NCBI GenBank assembly: GCA_942493145.1
Contig: OW818679.1
Span: forward strand, 3,224,001 to 3,288,000
Length of the DNA: 64,000 bases
From: ENR-C20 sp942493145
GTDB taxonomy: Bacteria; Bacillota; Clostridia; Acetivibrionales; DTU013
Reading direction: 5' to 3'
Shown: positions 8,647-16,619 of the stretch, one piece after another
Layout of the letters: the number at the start of each line of letters is the position of its first letter
Numbering within the stretch: position 1 is the first letter of the stretch
Notes under the pieces: model-generated
The model's input: only the letters and a program-made list of their open reading frames with translations
What the model was told of the DNA's origin: nothing
Databases searched by the model: none
Translations under genes and position numbers: made by a program

Positions 8647-10088
8647 ATTGACCCTGCCTGACTTTCCATCAGCACATCCCAGATTCCTATAGCAGCTTTC
8701 GAGGTCTTTTCCAAAGCATCCCTGCCATATTTGTCGACTTCCACCTTGTTTCCCGGCCCATGATGGAGGCACCCCGATCCATTTATACATCCGCCTTCGC
8801 AAACCATGCCCTCAATGAAATTCTTGTTCAGCTTCCCTTTCGACGCCTTAAGTAAAGCTATCCTGCATTGGTCTATCCCGTCACATATCTCTCCATCAAG
8901 GTCAAAATCCATATCATATTCCCTGATCACCTGTCCAACCGCTTCTGTCAATCCTCCGCTGCGGGCAAATATCCGTCCGAAACTGGATGCATTGTCCAGG
9001 CTTTGTTCGCCTAGCTTTCCCAAATCGATATCCATCCCGTCAAACATGGCCTGCAGCTCTTCAAAGGTGAGGACACAATCCACGATGCCTTTATATTCCT
9101 TCTTTCTGAACTCGCTCTTTTTCCCTATGCAAGGCCCTATAAAAATCACCTTCGAACTGCTGTCGGTTTGTTTTATGAGCATGGAAACCTCGATCATTGG
9201 AGATGGGGTATGTGATATGTGTTTTTCCATTCCGGGGAAATTCAACTCTACATATTTTACAAAGGACGGGCAGCATGAACTGGTCAGGAATCCTTTCTCT
9301 GAAAGCTCCCTTGCCTCCTTCACTGCTACGATGTCCGCTCCCAGCGCCACCTCGACAACAGCATGAAAACCCATCTCCTTCAATCCGGACACCACCTGCT
9401 CTATCTTTGCATAGTTGAACTGGCTGACTATGGACGGGGCTATTGCAGCATAAACCTTGTATCCTTCGTTTTTAGCCTTCATCAGGATCCTGATGGCATC
9501 AAGGACATATGACCTGTCAACGATTGCACCAAAAGGGCAGTTGTATACGCATGCACCACATTCAATGCATTTCGACCGGCTTATTTCCGCTTTTTTATTT
9601 TCATCTATGCTGATGGCTCCCGGCTTGCATCCCTTCATACAGGGACGGGTATTCTCAGATATCGCTTTATATGGGCAGGCATTCATGCATCTTCCACATT
9701 CGATGCACTTGTCCTTATTAATCATTGCTTTTTTGTTCTCTATCACAATTGCATCCACAGGACAGGCATTCATGCATCTGTGTGCTATACAACCCCTGCA
9801 TGCGCCTGTTACGGTATACTGGTCGACCGGGCATTCGTCACAAGCTATATCTATCACCTGAACACCAAGGCCGTCATCGTCATAATCTCCCATGGCCTGC
9901 TTCAGCCGTTCCTGGACGATCGCCCTTTCTTTGTATATGCAGCACCTCATGGTCGCTTCGGGACCGGGTGCTATTTTTTTGGGTATCTCATAGAAAGCTC
10001 TTCCGTCTTCACCTTTGACAGCGAGCCGGACTAGCTCGTTAATTATCCTGTATCTTAATTTTTGGACTTCAGTATCAAACAGCCTCAC
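8643..10088 (-). CDS. Monomeric [FeFe] hydrogenase, group B-like, ferredoxin-rich
   Basis: The product is 481 residues starting at GTG 10088. An N-terminal region of about 85 residues is followed by a Cys-rich ferredoxin array (residues 83-184) containing CxxCxxCxxxCP motifs. The H-cluster domain follows, with TSSCCPSF (C272, C273), IGPCIGKKSE (C320) and MVCEGGC (C430, C434). All four H-cluster ligands and the proton-relay Cys272 are present, so catalytic H2 production or uptake with ferredoxin is possible. The domain order and short L3 motif resemble the group B enzymes, whose physiological role is poorly known. It is followed with a 4-base overlap by the PAS hydrogenase and lies 205 bases downstream of hgcB on the same strand. 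Confidence 0.88.
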   Translation of the reverse strand: MRLFDTEVQKLRYRIINELVRLAVKGEDGRAFYEIPKKIAPGPEATMRCCIYKERAIVQERLKQAMGDYDDDGLGVQVIDIACDECPVDQYTVTGACRGCIAHRCMNACPVDAIVIENKKAMINKDKCIECGRCMNACPYKAISENTRPCMKGCKPGAISIDENKKAEISRSKCIECGACVYNCPFGAIVDRSYVLDAIRILMKAKNEGYKVYAAIAPSIVSQFNYAKIEQVVSGLKEMGFHAVVEVALGADIVAVKEARELSEKGFLTSSCCPSFVKYVELNFPGMEKHISHTPSPMIEVSMLIKQTDSSSKVIFIGPCIGKKSEFRKKEYKGIVDCVLTFEELQAMFDGMDIDLGKLGEQSLDNASSFGRIFARSGGLTEAVGQVIREYDMDFDLDGEICDGIDQCRIALLKASKGKLNKNFIEGMVCEGGCINGSGCLHHGPGNKVEVDKYGRDALEKTSKAAIGIWDVLMESQAGSI

Positions 10089-10293
10089 TCAAATCAACCC
10101 TTTTCATATTTGCATTTTTATAATTCTCACAATTCAACATTTTACACGCTCTCCGTTTCTTTTTCAAATGCTGTATTTGTACATTGTATACATATACGGT
10201 CAAAGACCTTGTTAACAAATCGTCAATCTCGATAATTCTCAGTTATGCATTGTTAATCATTTGACAATCTTTTTATAACCCTTTGCGTTCTGA

Positions 10294-10590
10294 CTAACAA
10301 CAGCTTCCATCTCTTCCCGAACAATCGCAGGATGGCTCGGTACCTGTCAGGAATCCCGTTATAATAGCTGCAGCACAACCGACACCGGCTTTGACACTTA
10401 TGGCACCAAAAGGACAGTTCTTCTCACATGCTCCACACTCAATGCAACTATCCCTGTTAATTATTTCGACCTTTTCCCCATTTGTTGAAAACACCTCGTG
10501 CGGACAAACCTCTGTACACCTGCCGCAGCCTTTGCATTTGTCGATATCAAGCTTTAAAGTCACAACATTTTTCAGATATTTATGTTTCAT
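10294..10590 (-). CDS. hgcB: HgcB, 2[4Fe-4S] ferredoxin of mercury methylation
   Basis: The product is 98 residues from the ATG at 10590, preceded by GAGGAG; a longer in-frame ATG at 10605 overlaps that site. Two cluster motifs are present, CKGCGRCTEVCP and CIECGACEKNCP. After them come GVGCAAAI, matching the conserved lone Cys of HgcB, and the C-terminal vicinal pair GSCC directly before the TAG stop. Ordinary ferredoxins lack this Cys-Cys tail. HgcB is known to reduce the HgcA corrinoid and is thought to handle Hg(II) through the tail cysteines. It lies 34 bases downstream of hgcA on the same strand, as expected for the pair. An extra CDC sits just before the tail. Confidence 0.92.
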   Translation of the reverse strand: MKHKYLKNVVTLKLDIDKCKGCGRCTEVCPHEVFSTNGEKVEIINRDSCIECGACEKNCPFGAISVKAGVGCAAAIITGFLTGTEPSCDCSGRDGSCC

Positions 10591-10624
10591 TGCTTTTCTC
10601 CTCATAAACTATCAAATTATAATT

Positions 10625-11815
10625 TCAATAAACCAGATTATTGACCAATATCAGCACACACCCTGCGAGCAACGAAAGAATCATGGCAGGTATCGCGATT
10701 CTCATTTCCTTGTTTACTCCTGATGGTGACGTGTATGTGGATGCACCTGTAAAGTTCATGGCAAGGTATGCGGAAACCGGAGGAAGTATCAGAATATATC
10801 CCAATGCTTTCAGAAGGCTGTAAGCAGGCATATCCGGCCATCCATTCAAAACATTCAATACAACCACCCATATGATGCCCAGCAACCAACCCTTCCAGGC
10901 AAAAGCCCTTCCAGGAATATAGGGCAGAAGCAAAGGCGTCAAAATGCAGCCGACTGCCAGGGCTCCTGCAAATGCATAGAAATCAACTACCCCAAAAGGT
11001 CCTAATCCAATGATATTAAGAAGGAACAGCACTCCCAGCACTAGTAGTGTCTTTCTAAGAATAACCGCTATCTCAACCGGGGTCAGCACCAGTCTGTCAA
11101 TAAAATCGAATTTTACTATTCTCATCTCCGGTGTCGCTTTCATGCCCGAATCTATAAAAGACTTAACGTCTGAAGCCCTTACAGGTCCATAGATGACTTT
11201 GAAACCGGTTGCTGCAGTGATCTTGTGGGCACTTGTTCCGGGAGCTCCCAGCTGCGGTAAAATGAGAGTCCTATGAAAAACCACTTTAGACAATCCGGAC
11301 AAAGAAACCCTTTTTATAATCTCATCAGTACCGAAAGTCCCTTTCCCCGCCGCGCACCACACATTTATCCCTTTGGTGTCAAGGACAAGGATCCAGGCAT
11401 TAAGTCCAACCAATTCCTTTCTGAGTGAATCAAATGTCAGTTTGTAATTGGCGGTAACAAGCACAGGTGATGCATCGCCAGGCTCGCCGACTGCATAAAG
11501 GCCTGGGGTTATTTTATAATTCATCCTGTTTATATCGCACCTGGCCTTGACTGTACCCCATCTGTCGCTGTAATCCAAACGTGTCGACACTATGGGGACT
11601 TTGCCTGCAGCTGTCTCCACAGCACCTGTAATCCAGGCATGTTTTTCAATTTCTCTGATGCCTGCGGGGCTACAGCATGAATTTGGCTGTGATACTGTGG
11701 CTGAACTGTCGCCACATCCGCAGGATCCTATATTGTCCGGAATCGCTATCTTTCCTTTCGGAACTCTGATTTTGATAACCGGGATATCTGGTTTTATTAC
11801 ATTGTTATTCCCCAT
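10625..11815 (-). CDS. hgcA: HgcA, corrinoid-dependent mercury methyltransferase
   Basis: The product is 396 residues. The soluble half (about 55-240) resembles the corrinoid domain of the CFeSP large subunit, with YKITPGLYAVGEPGDASPVL and then the diagnostic cap-helix motif NVWCAAGK at 151-158. Cys154 is the predicted lower axial ligand to cobalt. The C-terminal half (from about 250) is hydrophobic, with about five membrane helices, and ends with NFTGASTYTSPSGVNKEM before the last helix, as in known HgcA. HgcA transfers a methyl carbanion from the corrinoid to Hg(II). GGGAGG precedes the ATG by eight bases. The start overlaps the arsR stop by 11 bases. An N-terminal segment (31-48) contains four cysteines (CGC and CC), which may be an extra metal-binding stretch; this is inference. 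Confidence 0.95.
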   Translation of the reverse strand: MGNNNVIKPDIPVIKIRVPKGKIAIPDNIGSCGCGDSSATVSQPNSCCSPAGIREIEKHAWITGAVETAAGKVPIVSTRLDYSDRWGTVKARCDINRMNYKITPGLYAVGEPGDASPVLVTANYKLTFDSLRKELVGLNAWILVLDTKGINVWCAAGKGTFGTDEIIKRVSLSGLSKVVFHRTLILPQLGAPGTSAHKITAATGFKVIYGPVRASDVKSFIDSGMKATPEMRIVKFDFIDRLVLTPVEIAVILRKTLLVLGVLFLLNIIGLGPFGVVDFYAFAGALAVGCILTPLLLPYIPGRAFAWKGWLLGIIWVVVLNVLNGWPDMPAYSLLKALGYILILPPVSAYLAMNFTGASTYTSPSGVNKEMRIAIPAMILSLLAGCVLILVNNLVY

Positions 11816-12200
11816 TCTCTTTGCCTCCCTTTATATTACAGCAGCAGTTTTTTGTCATCTCTTTAAGTTCTGCCATCTTCTGCAGCGTTGTTTTGTCGTT
11901 CTCGAGGGTCTTGTCATTCTTCATATGCCTTGTTATCATCGAAAGTATGCTCATTGTACAACCCTCGAATGAGCTTTCATCAATGCTGTAATGGATCCAT
12001 TTACCTTCTCTCCTGTCCCTTATGACCCCCGCTTGTTTAAGAAGGGCAAGCTGTCTTGATACCCTGGGCTGGGACATATCGAGAGCGGCGAATATATCGC
12101 AAACGCATAATTCCTTCCCGCTAAGCAGTAATAGTATCCTCAGCCTCGTCTTGTCGGAAAGTAGGCTGAAAAGGTTTAAAAAACGTTCCATTTGTTTCAC
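11805..12200 (-). CDS. arsR: ArsR-family metalloregulator, first gene of the hgcAB operon
   Basis: The product is 131 residues. It has the ArsR winged helix with KELCVCDIFAALDMSQPRVS, where CVC is the thiol pair typical of As(III)/Sb(III)-sensing ArsR proteins, and a recognition helix ending RQLALLKQAGV. The C-terminus adds a second thiol cluster, KNCCCN, at about 117-121. It overlaps hgcA by 11 bases and shares its promoter, so it almost certainly regulates hgcAB and itself. ArsR-like regulators next to hgcAB are known, for example in Pseudodesulfovibrio mercurii ND132. The sensed metal (As, Hg or another thiophilic metal) cannot be decided from sequence. Confidence 0.9.
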   Translation of the reverse strand: MKQMERFLNLFSLLSDKTRLRILLLLSGKELCVCDIFAALDMSQPRVSRQLALLKQAGVIRDRREGKWIHYSIDESSFEGCTMSILSMITRHMKNDKTLENDKTTLQKMAELKEMTKNCCCNIKGGKENGE

Positions 12201-12271
12201 CTCATCAAAAATGTATTTCTTTCTTTTTGTATCTTGCGATTAATATTGTGAATTATCGAATTATCAAATAT

Positions 12272-12307
12272 ACATATAATTATATGATTATATGTTGTAA
12301 ATGTAAA
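12272..12307 (-). promoter_or_regulatory. Sigma-A promoter and palindromic operator of arsR-hgcA-hgcB
   Basis: On the minus strand a -35 TTTACA (12302-12307) and a -10 TATAAT (12279-12284) are separated by exactly 17 bases. The -10 lies inside a 24-bp AT-rich imperfect palindrome at 12272-12295, whose two halves differ at one symmetric pair. This is where an ArsR repressor would block RNA polymerase. The start codon of arsR is 72 bases downstream of the palindrome. Confidence 0.75.
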
Positions 12308-12370
12308 CATTTATAAAAAATATTTTTCATTATAAGTATCCCTGATAACCCCCAATAACCCGTCATATGC

Positions 12371-12413
12371 AAAAGGCTTCCGGAAGCCTGAAAAATCAAG
12401 CTTCCGAAAGCCT
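12371..12413 (-). terminator. Intrinsic terminator of the BmrR-like MerR gene
   Basis: On the minus strand GGCTTTCGGAAGC (12412-12400) pairs with GCTTCCGGAAGCC (12387-12375), followed by TTTT. It lies 21 bases after the MerR stop and separates that gene from the arsR-hgcAB promoter. The stem is nearly symmetrical, and the opposite strand lacks a comparable T run. Confidence 0.8.
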
Positions 12414-12433
12414 CAACCATCTCCTGTCTTTAT

Positions 12434-13246
12434 CTACTTCTTCACTACCGGGACCTGGAGCTCAGTAAGCCAATCGTTTTCGTCTTCCTTGTTCCAGATG
12501 CCGTCGATATATGATTCCCTTGGAATATCGCTCGCCACGTATCCATTGTCCGATATCCATTTGAATAGAAAGGCATAAGCGTTGCCAAGGGTGCTGTATG
12601 GACCTTTATGGTATACACATGCTGCCGAAGGAACCCAATCAATTTTTTTGAATTTAATCGTATCCGTATCCTTGCCATAAGCAGTTACTGCTTCGCAATA
12701 CTCCACATCTATGTCCTTTTCCCTGTATTCTCCATCATGATACATGATGAAGCAATACTCCGGTACAAGACATTTTGTTTCTGGGTTTGACAGTTTCATT
12801 TCTTCACCGATTTGGGGTATTAGTTCGAAGTAGGCATCGTAGTTGGGTATGACCATTCTCCTGGAATATACTATGACTTCCGGTAATTCCTTTAATATCG
12901 CTTGATAACTCATACTGAAATCCTCCTTGATTCTTTCAAGATAATGCTCGATCCTGGAAAGCTGCTGCCTGCTTTCATCAATAGCTGATTCAAGCTCGCG
13001 CCTCCTCTCTTCAAAAACCCCTGCAACGTCGCGGCCGCTTAATATTGCAGAGATTTCATCGATCGAAAAGCCCATCTGCCTGAGAGCTATGATCCTGTGA
13101 AGGTCGGGCAGCTGTTCGGAGGTATAGTACCGGTATCCATTCTCATTATCAACATGGGCAGGCTTTAGAAGCCCCGCCTCGTCGTAATACCTGAGGGTTT
13201 TGATCGTTACCTTGTTAATTTTTGAAAACAAACCAATCCTGTACAT
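12434..13246 (-). CDS. MerR-family regulator with GyrI-like effector domain (BmrR type)
   Basis: The product is 270 residues from the ATG at 13246, preceded by GGAGTGGGG. The longer in-frame ATG at 13306 would overlap the promoter. Residues 1-75 are the MerR winged helix (TIKTLRYYDEAGLLKPA, then GYRYYTSEQL), followed by a long dimerisation helix to about 120. The C-terminal 150 residues resemble the GyrI-like multidrug-binding domain, including YHKGPYSTLGNAYAFL. Such proteins bind aromatic cationic drugs and activate efflux genes. The only clear target site is its own 19-bp-spacer promoter, so it is probably autoregulated. No efflux pump is adjacent. Confidence 0.88.
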   Translation of the reverse strand: MYRIGLFSKINKVTIKTLRYYDEAGLLKPAHVDNENGYRYYTSEQLPDLHRIIALRQMGFSIDEISAILSGRDVAGVFEERRRELESAIDESRQQLSRIEHYLERIKEDFSMSYQAILKELPEVIVYSRRMVIPNYDAYFELIPQIGEEMKLSNPETKCLVPEYCFIMYHDGEYREKDIDVEYCEAVTAYGKDTDTIKFKKIDWVPSAACVYHKGPYSTLGNAYAFLFKWISDNGYVASDIPRESYIDGIWNKEDENDWLTELQVPVVKK

Positions 13247-13275
13247 ATACCCCACTCCAATCACGCTCAATATCC

Positions 13276-13306
13276 AATATAAATGCTCCTGCAACAGGAG
13301 AGTCAA
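13276..13306 (-). promoter_or_regulatory. MerR-type promoter with 19-bp spacer and operator palindrome
   Basis: The -35 TTGACT (13301-13306) and -10 TATATT (13276-13281) are separated by 19 bases, the lengthened spacing that MerR activators correct by twisting DNA. The spacer carries the perfect palindrome CTCCTGCAACAGGAG at 13286-13300. The downstream MerR gene starts 30 bases after the -10. Confidence 0.85.
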
Positions 13307-13340
13307 TAGTAAATTTAACGAATTAACAAATATTTTTTAA

Positions 13341-14105
13341 TTATTTATTGATCCCGGTATAGATAAATATGGCATCCCTCAGAAAAGACGCTGTTCCTGG
13401 CTGTTTGACATCATAGTACGCTGTGAACCTTTCATCATCTACATATGTCTGTGCCAACCCGGCATGAGCTTCTTTAGAGTAGCTGTCCCAATAGGATGAC
13501 AGCCACTGGCGGTGCAGATCGGCTGCCTTCTGTGCAAGCGGCCCGGCAGGATCGCCTGTATCGAATGCAGCTTCAAGAGTCACTGTTATTTCTTCAGCAA
13601 GCCTTGTTGCCTCTTCATATTGTTGCTGCGACATGCCCCTTACCTTGGCGTTGGAACTATTGACTGCATCCTCGCCATACCTTGCACGTACTTCCTTACC
13701 GTACTTCCTTTCATTTTCCTCAACAAGCTTCTGTTTGAAGCCCTCGAACTTTTCCGCATCTTTCATTGCGTTTCTCCCTTCCGCTGATACAATGGTCTTC
13801 TCCACGTTATGGATGAGAAGCTCCAATTGCGCCTTTTTTTCAAGAAGCTTTTCATGGTGTTCACCCAATGCTTTGGTGCCATCGAAGTTTGGTGCCGTTA
13901 TTATTCCCTTGATACTATCCAGCTCCATACCCAGTTCCCTGTAGAAAAGAATCTGCTGAAGCCTGTCAACCTCGGCAGCTCCATATATGCGGTATCCCGA
14001 CGAGTTGATCCTTGCCGGCTTGAGGATCCCTATCCCGTCATAATACCTCAATGTCCTTGCGCTTATACCCGCCATTTGAGCCAACTTCTGCACTGTGTAT
14101 TCCAT
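13341..14105 (-). CDS. MerR-family regulator with TipAS antibiotic-recognition domain
   Basis: The product is 254 residues. Residues 1-70 are the MerR HTH (YTVQKLAQMAGISARTLRYYD, winged region SGYRIYGAAEVDRLQ). A long coiled-coil helix reaches about 115. The C-terminal 120 residues resemble the TipAS fold found in TipAL and Mta, which traps thiopeptide-like antibiotics (for example LAQTYVDDERFTAYYD). It has an AGGAGG site six bases before the ATG and its own 19-bp-spacer promoter. It precedes the other MerR gene on the same strand, but each has a separate promoter. Likely role: drug-responsive autoregulated activator. Confidence 0.88.
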   Translation of the reverse strand: MEYTVQKLAQMAGISARTLRYYDGIGILKPARINSSGYRIYGAAEVDRLQQILFYRELGMELDSIKGIITAPNFDGTKALGEHHEKLLEKKAQLELLIHNVEKTIVSAEGRNAMKDAEKFEGFKQKLVEENERKYGKEVRARYGEDAVNSSNAKVRGMSQQQYEEATRLAEEITVTLEAAFDTGDPAGPLAQKAADLHRQWLSSYWDSYSKEAHAGLAQTYVDDERFTAYYDVKQPGTASFLRDAIFIYTGINK

Positions 14106-14127
14106 GTTAAAACCTCCTGCTATATAA

Positions 14128-14158
14128 AAGGTACACCCTTACGTAACGTTAATGTCAA
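14128..14158 (-). promoter_or_regulatory. MerR/TipA-type promoter with 19-bp spacer
   Basis: The -35 TTGACA (14153-14158) and -10 TACCTT (14128-14133) are separated by 19 bases. The spacer contains TTAACGTTACGTAAGG, an inverted repeat around ACGTAACGT typical of Mta/TipA-type operators. It lies directly upstream of the TipAS-domain MerR gene, indicating autoactivation. Confidence 0.85.
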
Positions 14159-14183
14159 TAGTTATATTATATCAAATTCGCAA

Positions 14184-14220
14184 AATAAAAAAGTCTCAGG
14201 AGATTTCAGTTCCCGAGACT
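14184..14220 (-). terminator. Intrinsic terminator after the 216-residue protein gene
   Basis: On the minus strand AGTCTCGGG (from 14220) pairs with the CCTGAGACT ending at 14192, followed by TTTTTTATTTT. It lies 28 bases downstream of the stop at 14248. Confidence 0.85.
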
Positions 14221-14247
14221 AATAAACGAAAAGCAATACACATGAAC

Positions 14248-14898
14248 TTATTCTTCATTGTACCATTTATCAAGCTTCTCCATTACGGCGTCATATGTCT
14301 TTACCGATATCTCCGGCAGTTCCCCGCCAAATACATCCCCTGCCTGTTTGAAGCCCTCTTCGATGCCAGCCTTTAGGATTTCATATTTGCTCTTGTCGCC
14401 GCCCGATAAGGCTTTGGCAAAATCGACTATCCTGTTGCTGACTGCTTCTATTCCGTTTTCGCCATCCTCCGACAGTGAATCTTCAGCTCCCGCTATTAGC
14501 GCTGCTTCTTCCTCCGTAAGGTTTACTCCTCCGTTGATCTTGATTTTCGTATTTGTATCGGATGAGTCTTCGGACGAGAATATACTGCTCATATCAAACC
14601 CACCTGCTGCATTTGCCTGACCGAGAATCAATTTCTCCACAAGATTTCTCAGGGTTTCGGTTCTATTTTCCACTTCGTCCTGGAGCTTTTGAATTTCTTC
14701 GGAGCTTAAGGCTTTTGATGCTGGTTTTGAATATGTCGCACCTTTTTCAGGTGATGCCCCCAATTCAAGGATAACTCCTGAGTTGTTCGCAGTCTGAGTC
14801 TGTGTGGTTGTCTTGTTTTCCTTTGTTTTTTGGTTTTGAGTTACACTTAGGCTTTTGTAAAGATCAAGGTTTACGTTAAGATTGACTTGATTCGACAT
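14248..14898 (-). CDS. Conserved hypothetical protein, soluble
   Basis: The product is 216 residues with no signal peptide or membrane segment. The first 60 residues are Asn/Thr/Gln-rich and probably disordered. A Ser/Asp-rich linker lies near 100-120. The C-terminal 80 residues are compact and helical, ending with GEEFK-like helices and YDAVMEKLDKWYNEE. Its layout resembles small clostridial proteins with a C-terminal DUF5610-like helical domain, but I am not certain of that match. It has its own terminator and no obvious functional partner. Function unknown. Confidence 0.7.
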   Translation of the reverse strand: MSNQVNLNVNLDLYKSLSVTQNQKTKENKTTTQTQTANNSGVILELGASPEKGATYSKPASKALSSEEIQKLQDEVENRTETLRNLVEKLILGQANAAGGFDMSSIFSSEDSSDTNTKIKINGGVNLTEEEAALIAGAEDSLSEDGENGIEAVSNRIVDFAKALSGGDKSKYEILKAGIEEGFKQAGDVFGGELPEISVKTYDAVMEKLDKWYNEE

Positions 14899-14960
14899 AC
14901 ATATCCCTCCATAGACAAACCGCCTATATCTTAATTACATTATATCACATAATATTACTT

Positions 14961-16253
14961 TTAGTTAATACTGATGTTTCCCCTTGAACTTTTAAGGACT
15001 ATTGTTTTTCCTCCCGGCAGCCCTTCATTGTAAGTCATACTCTTTTCGCTCCCGATCATACCGATACTTCTTGCGCCTCTGACAAGTATGGTTCCATTTT
15101 CTGTATCCGCCTTAATATTGAAGGTTTCCGGCAAACCATCGGTATTGATATCGATACCTCCGGTATACGTTTTGACATTAATATTCTCATCAAGGCCGGA
15201 TATGCTGACAAATCCTCCGGTACTATCTACTTCAATGACTTGTGGGCTATATCCTTCGGGGATTTCCACTGTTACCTCTGTGCGGCTTTCATGGATTTTA
15301 GCCAGCCAGAACAGGGGCAGACGCCCATTGGAATTTTCACTGAAGGATAGTATGCCGCCGGTTTCGCTGATATCATAATCAAGCCAGTCTGGTTGCTCAT
15401 AGTTGATACTGATTTTATCCCCTGTTCCTCTTTCAAGCTTGATACAGGAGTGCTCTGTATGAATGGAAATGCTTTTAGTATTGTCCGTACCGGTAACATA
15501 TGTCCTCGTTGAAATTTCATCAGGCTTCATGCTGTTGAAAATCGTGAAATACTTAAATGGCAGGCCTGATACAAAAAAGAGCAAAAGGCCTGCCGCAGTC
15601 AGTATCAGAAAGGTATATGCGAACCATTTTATTTTTGATTTTTTGCCATTTACCTGAATGCTGCTTTTAAACGAAGGATTGCCCGGCTTCTTCAGCAATT
15701 TCTGCATTGTGGCTGCGGAAGCCCTTATGAACTGCCTGCCCAGGATATAGAAGCCCAAAGCGGTGAGCATCAGCAACCCTGCGCCAAAGATTCCTGCACC
15801 CAAAGCGCCCGCAATTTCCAGTATATATGCTGAGGGTATGCTTAAAGCCTCATAGGCAAACCCCAGAATAACAGCAAGTGCACCTATAGCTGCGGCAAAA
15901 GCACCTGCATATAACATGATTACCATAGCATACAGGATAATAATGAAAATGGACATGAAGAAAACCGCAAACGGGGCAGAAACCGCCCTGGAAGCATTTT
16001 TCATGACTTTGGAAAAGTTCTTTAATCCCGGATTTTTTTGAGCCCTGGAGAAACTTGCTTCCGCCCTTATAGTTGAAGCGATTTTTTCAGGAGTGCCAAG
16101 TTGTTCTATGGCTTCTCCCAGATCTTTACCCTCATCCACTGCATCATTCAGGTACTCTTCATAATAGCTGACCGCTTCTTTGATTTCTGCCTGTGGAAGA
16201 TCTTCGAGCTGCCTTTCAAGGCTGTCAATAAAGATATTTATCTTTTCATCCAT
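14961..16253 (-). CDS. HAAS-domain membrane protein with DUF4097 beta-helix domain
   Basis: The product is 430 residues from the ATG at 16253, preceded by AGGCGG; a GTG at 16262 is an alternative. Residues 1-65 form the HAAS (DUF1700) helical signalling domain (FIDSLERQLEDLPQAEIKEA, YYEEYLND). About four transmembrane segments follow between 95 and 225. The C-terminal 190 residues are a DUF4097-type beta-rich domain with repeated short strands, probably outside the membrane. PadR-HAAS pairs are known in Firmicutes as stress or envelope regulatory modules in which PadR represses the pair. The PadR gene ends one base before this ATG, so they form one operon. Confidence 0.85.
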   Translation of the reverse strand: MDEKINIFIDSLERQLEDLPQAEIKEAVSYYEEYLNDAVDEGKDLGEAIEQLGTPEKIASTIRAEASFSRAQKNPGLKNFSKVMKNASRAVSAPFAVFFMSIFIIILYAMVIMLYAGAFAAAIGALAVILGFAYEALSIPSAYILEIAGALGAGIFGAGLLMLTALGFYILGRQFIRASAATMQKLLKKPGNPSFKSSIQVNGKKSKIKWFAYTFLILTAAGLLLFFVSGLPFKYFTIFNSMKPDEISTRTYVTGTDNTKSISIHTEHSCIKLERGTGDKISINYEQPDWLDYDISETGGILSFSENSNGRLPLFWLAKIHESRTEVTVEIPEGYSPQVIEVDSTGGFVSISGLDENINVKTYTGGIDINTDGLPETFNIKADTENGTILVRGARSIGMIGSEKSMTYNEGLPGGKTIVLKSSRGNISIN

Positions 16254-16254
16254 G

Positions 16255-16563
16255 TTATTCACCGCCTAAAATTTGATCAATGACTTTTTTAAATTCCTTA
16301 ATTTCAATAAGAAGCTCCTTGAATCTGGTGATTCCGGCTGCTGTGATCCTGTAATACTTTCTTAGCCGTCCGGAATACTCGCCGGTATATGTTTCAAGAA
16401 GCCCCTGTGTCTCAAGCCTTCTGAGCACGGGATACAGAGCCGATTCCGAAGTCTCGAGCAGTCCCGTTATCTCCTGGGTCAGCTTATATCCATAGGTGTC
16501 TTCCTTTTTCAATACGGACAAAACACAAATGTCCAACAGCCCTTTCTTCATCTGGGCATCCAA
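16255..16563 (-). CDS. PadR-family transcriptional regulator
   Basis: The product is 102 residues, the size of single-domain PadR subfamily-2 proteins. The winged helix is clear: KGLLDICVLSVLKKEDTYGY, then SESALYPVLRRLETQGLLE and a beta wing GRLRKYYRIT. The last 20 residues are a short dimerisation helix. It is directly upstream of the HAAS-DUF4097 gene and is expected to repress that operon. Its stop falls just before the start of the HAAS gene. Confidence 0.92.
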   Translation of the reverse strand: MDAQMKKGLLDICVLSVLKKEDTYGYKLTQEITGLLETSESALYPVLRRLETQGLLETYTGEYSGRLRKYYRITAAGITRFKELLIEIKEFKKVIDQILGGE

Positions 16564-16619
16564 TAGTATGACCTCCTTGACACAGTGCCATTTTCGTATG
16601 GTATACAGCGGGCAATTCT

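Noticed and set aside
10015..10215. Plus-strand frame over the hydrogenase start
   Set aside because: Opposite strand of a clear coding start, with no homology and no ribosome site.
10209..10218. Rex operator upstream of the hydrogenase genes
   Set aside because: The 10-bp palindrome TTGTTAACAA lacks the 4-base centre of the Rex consensus.
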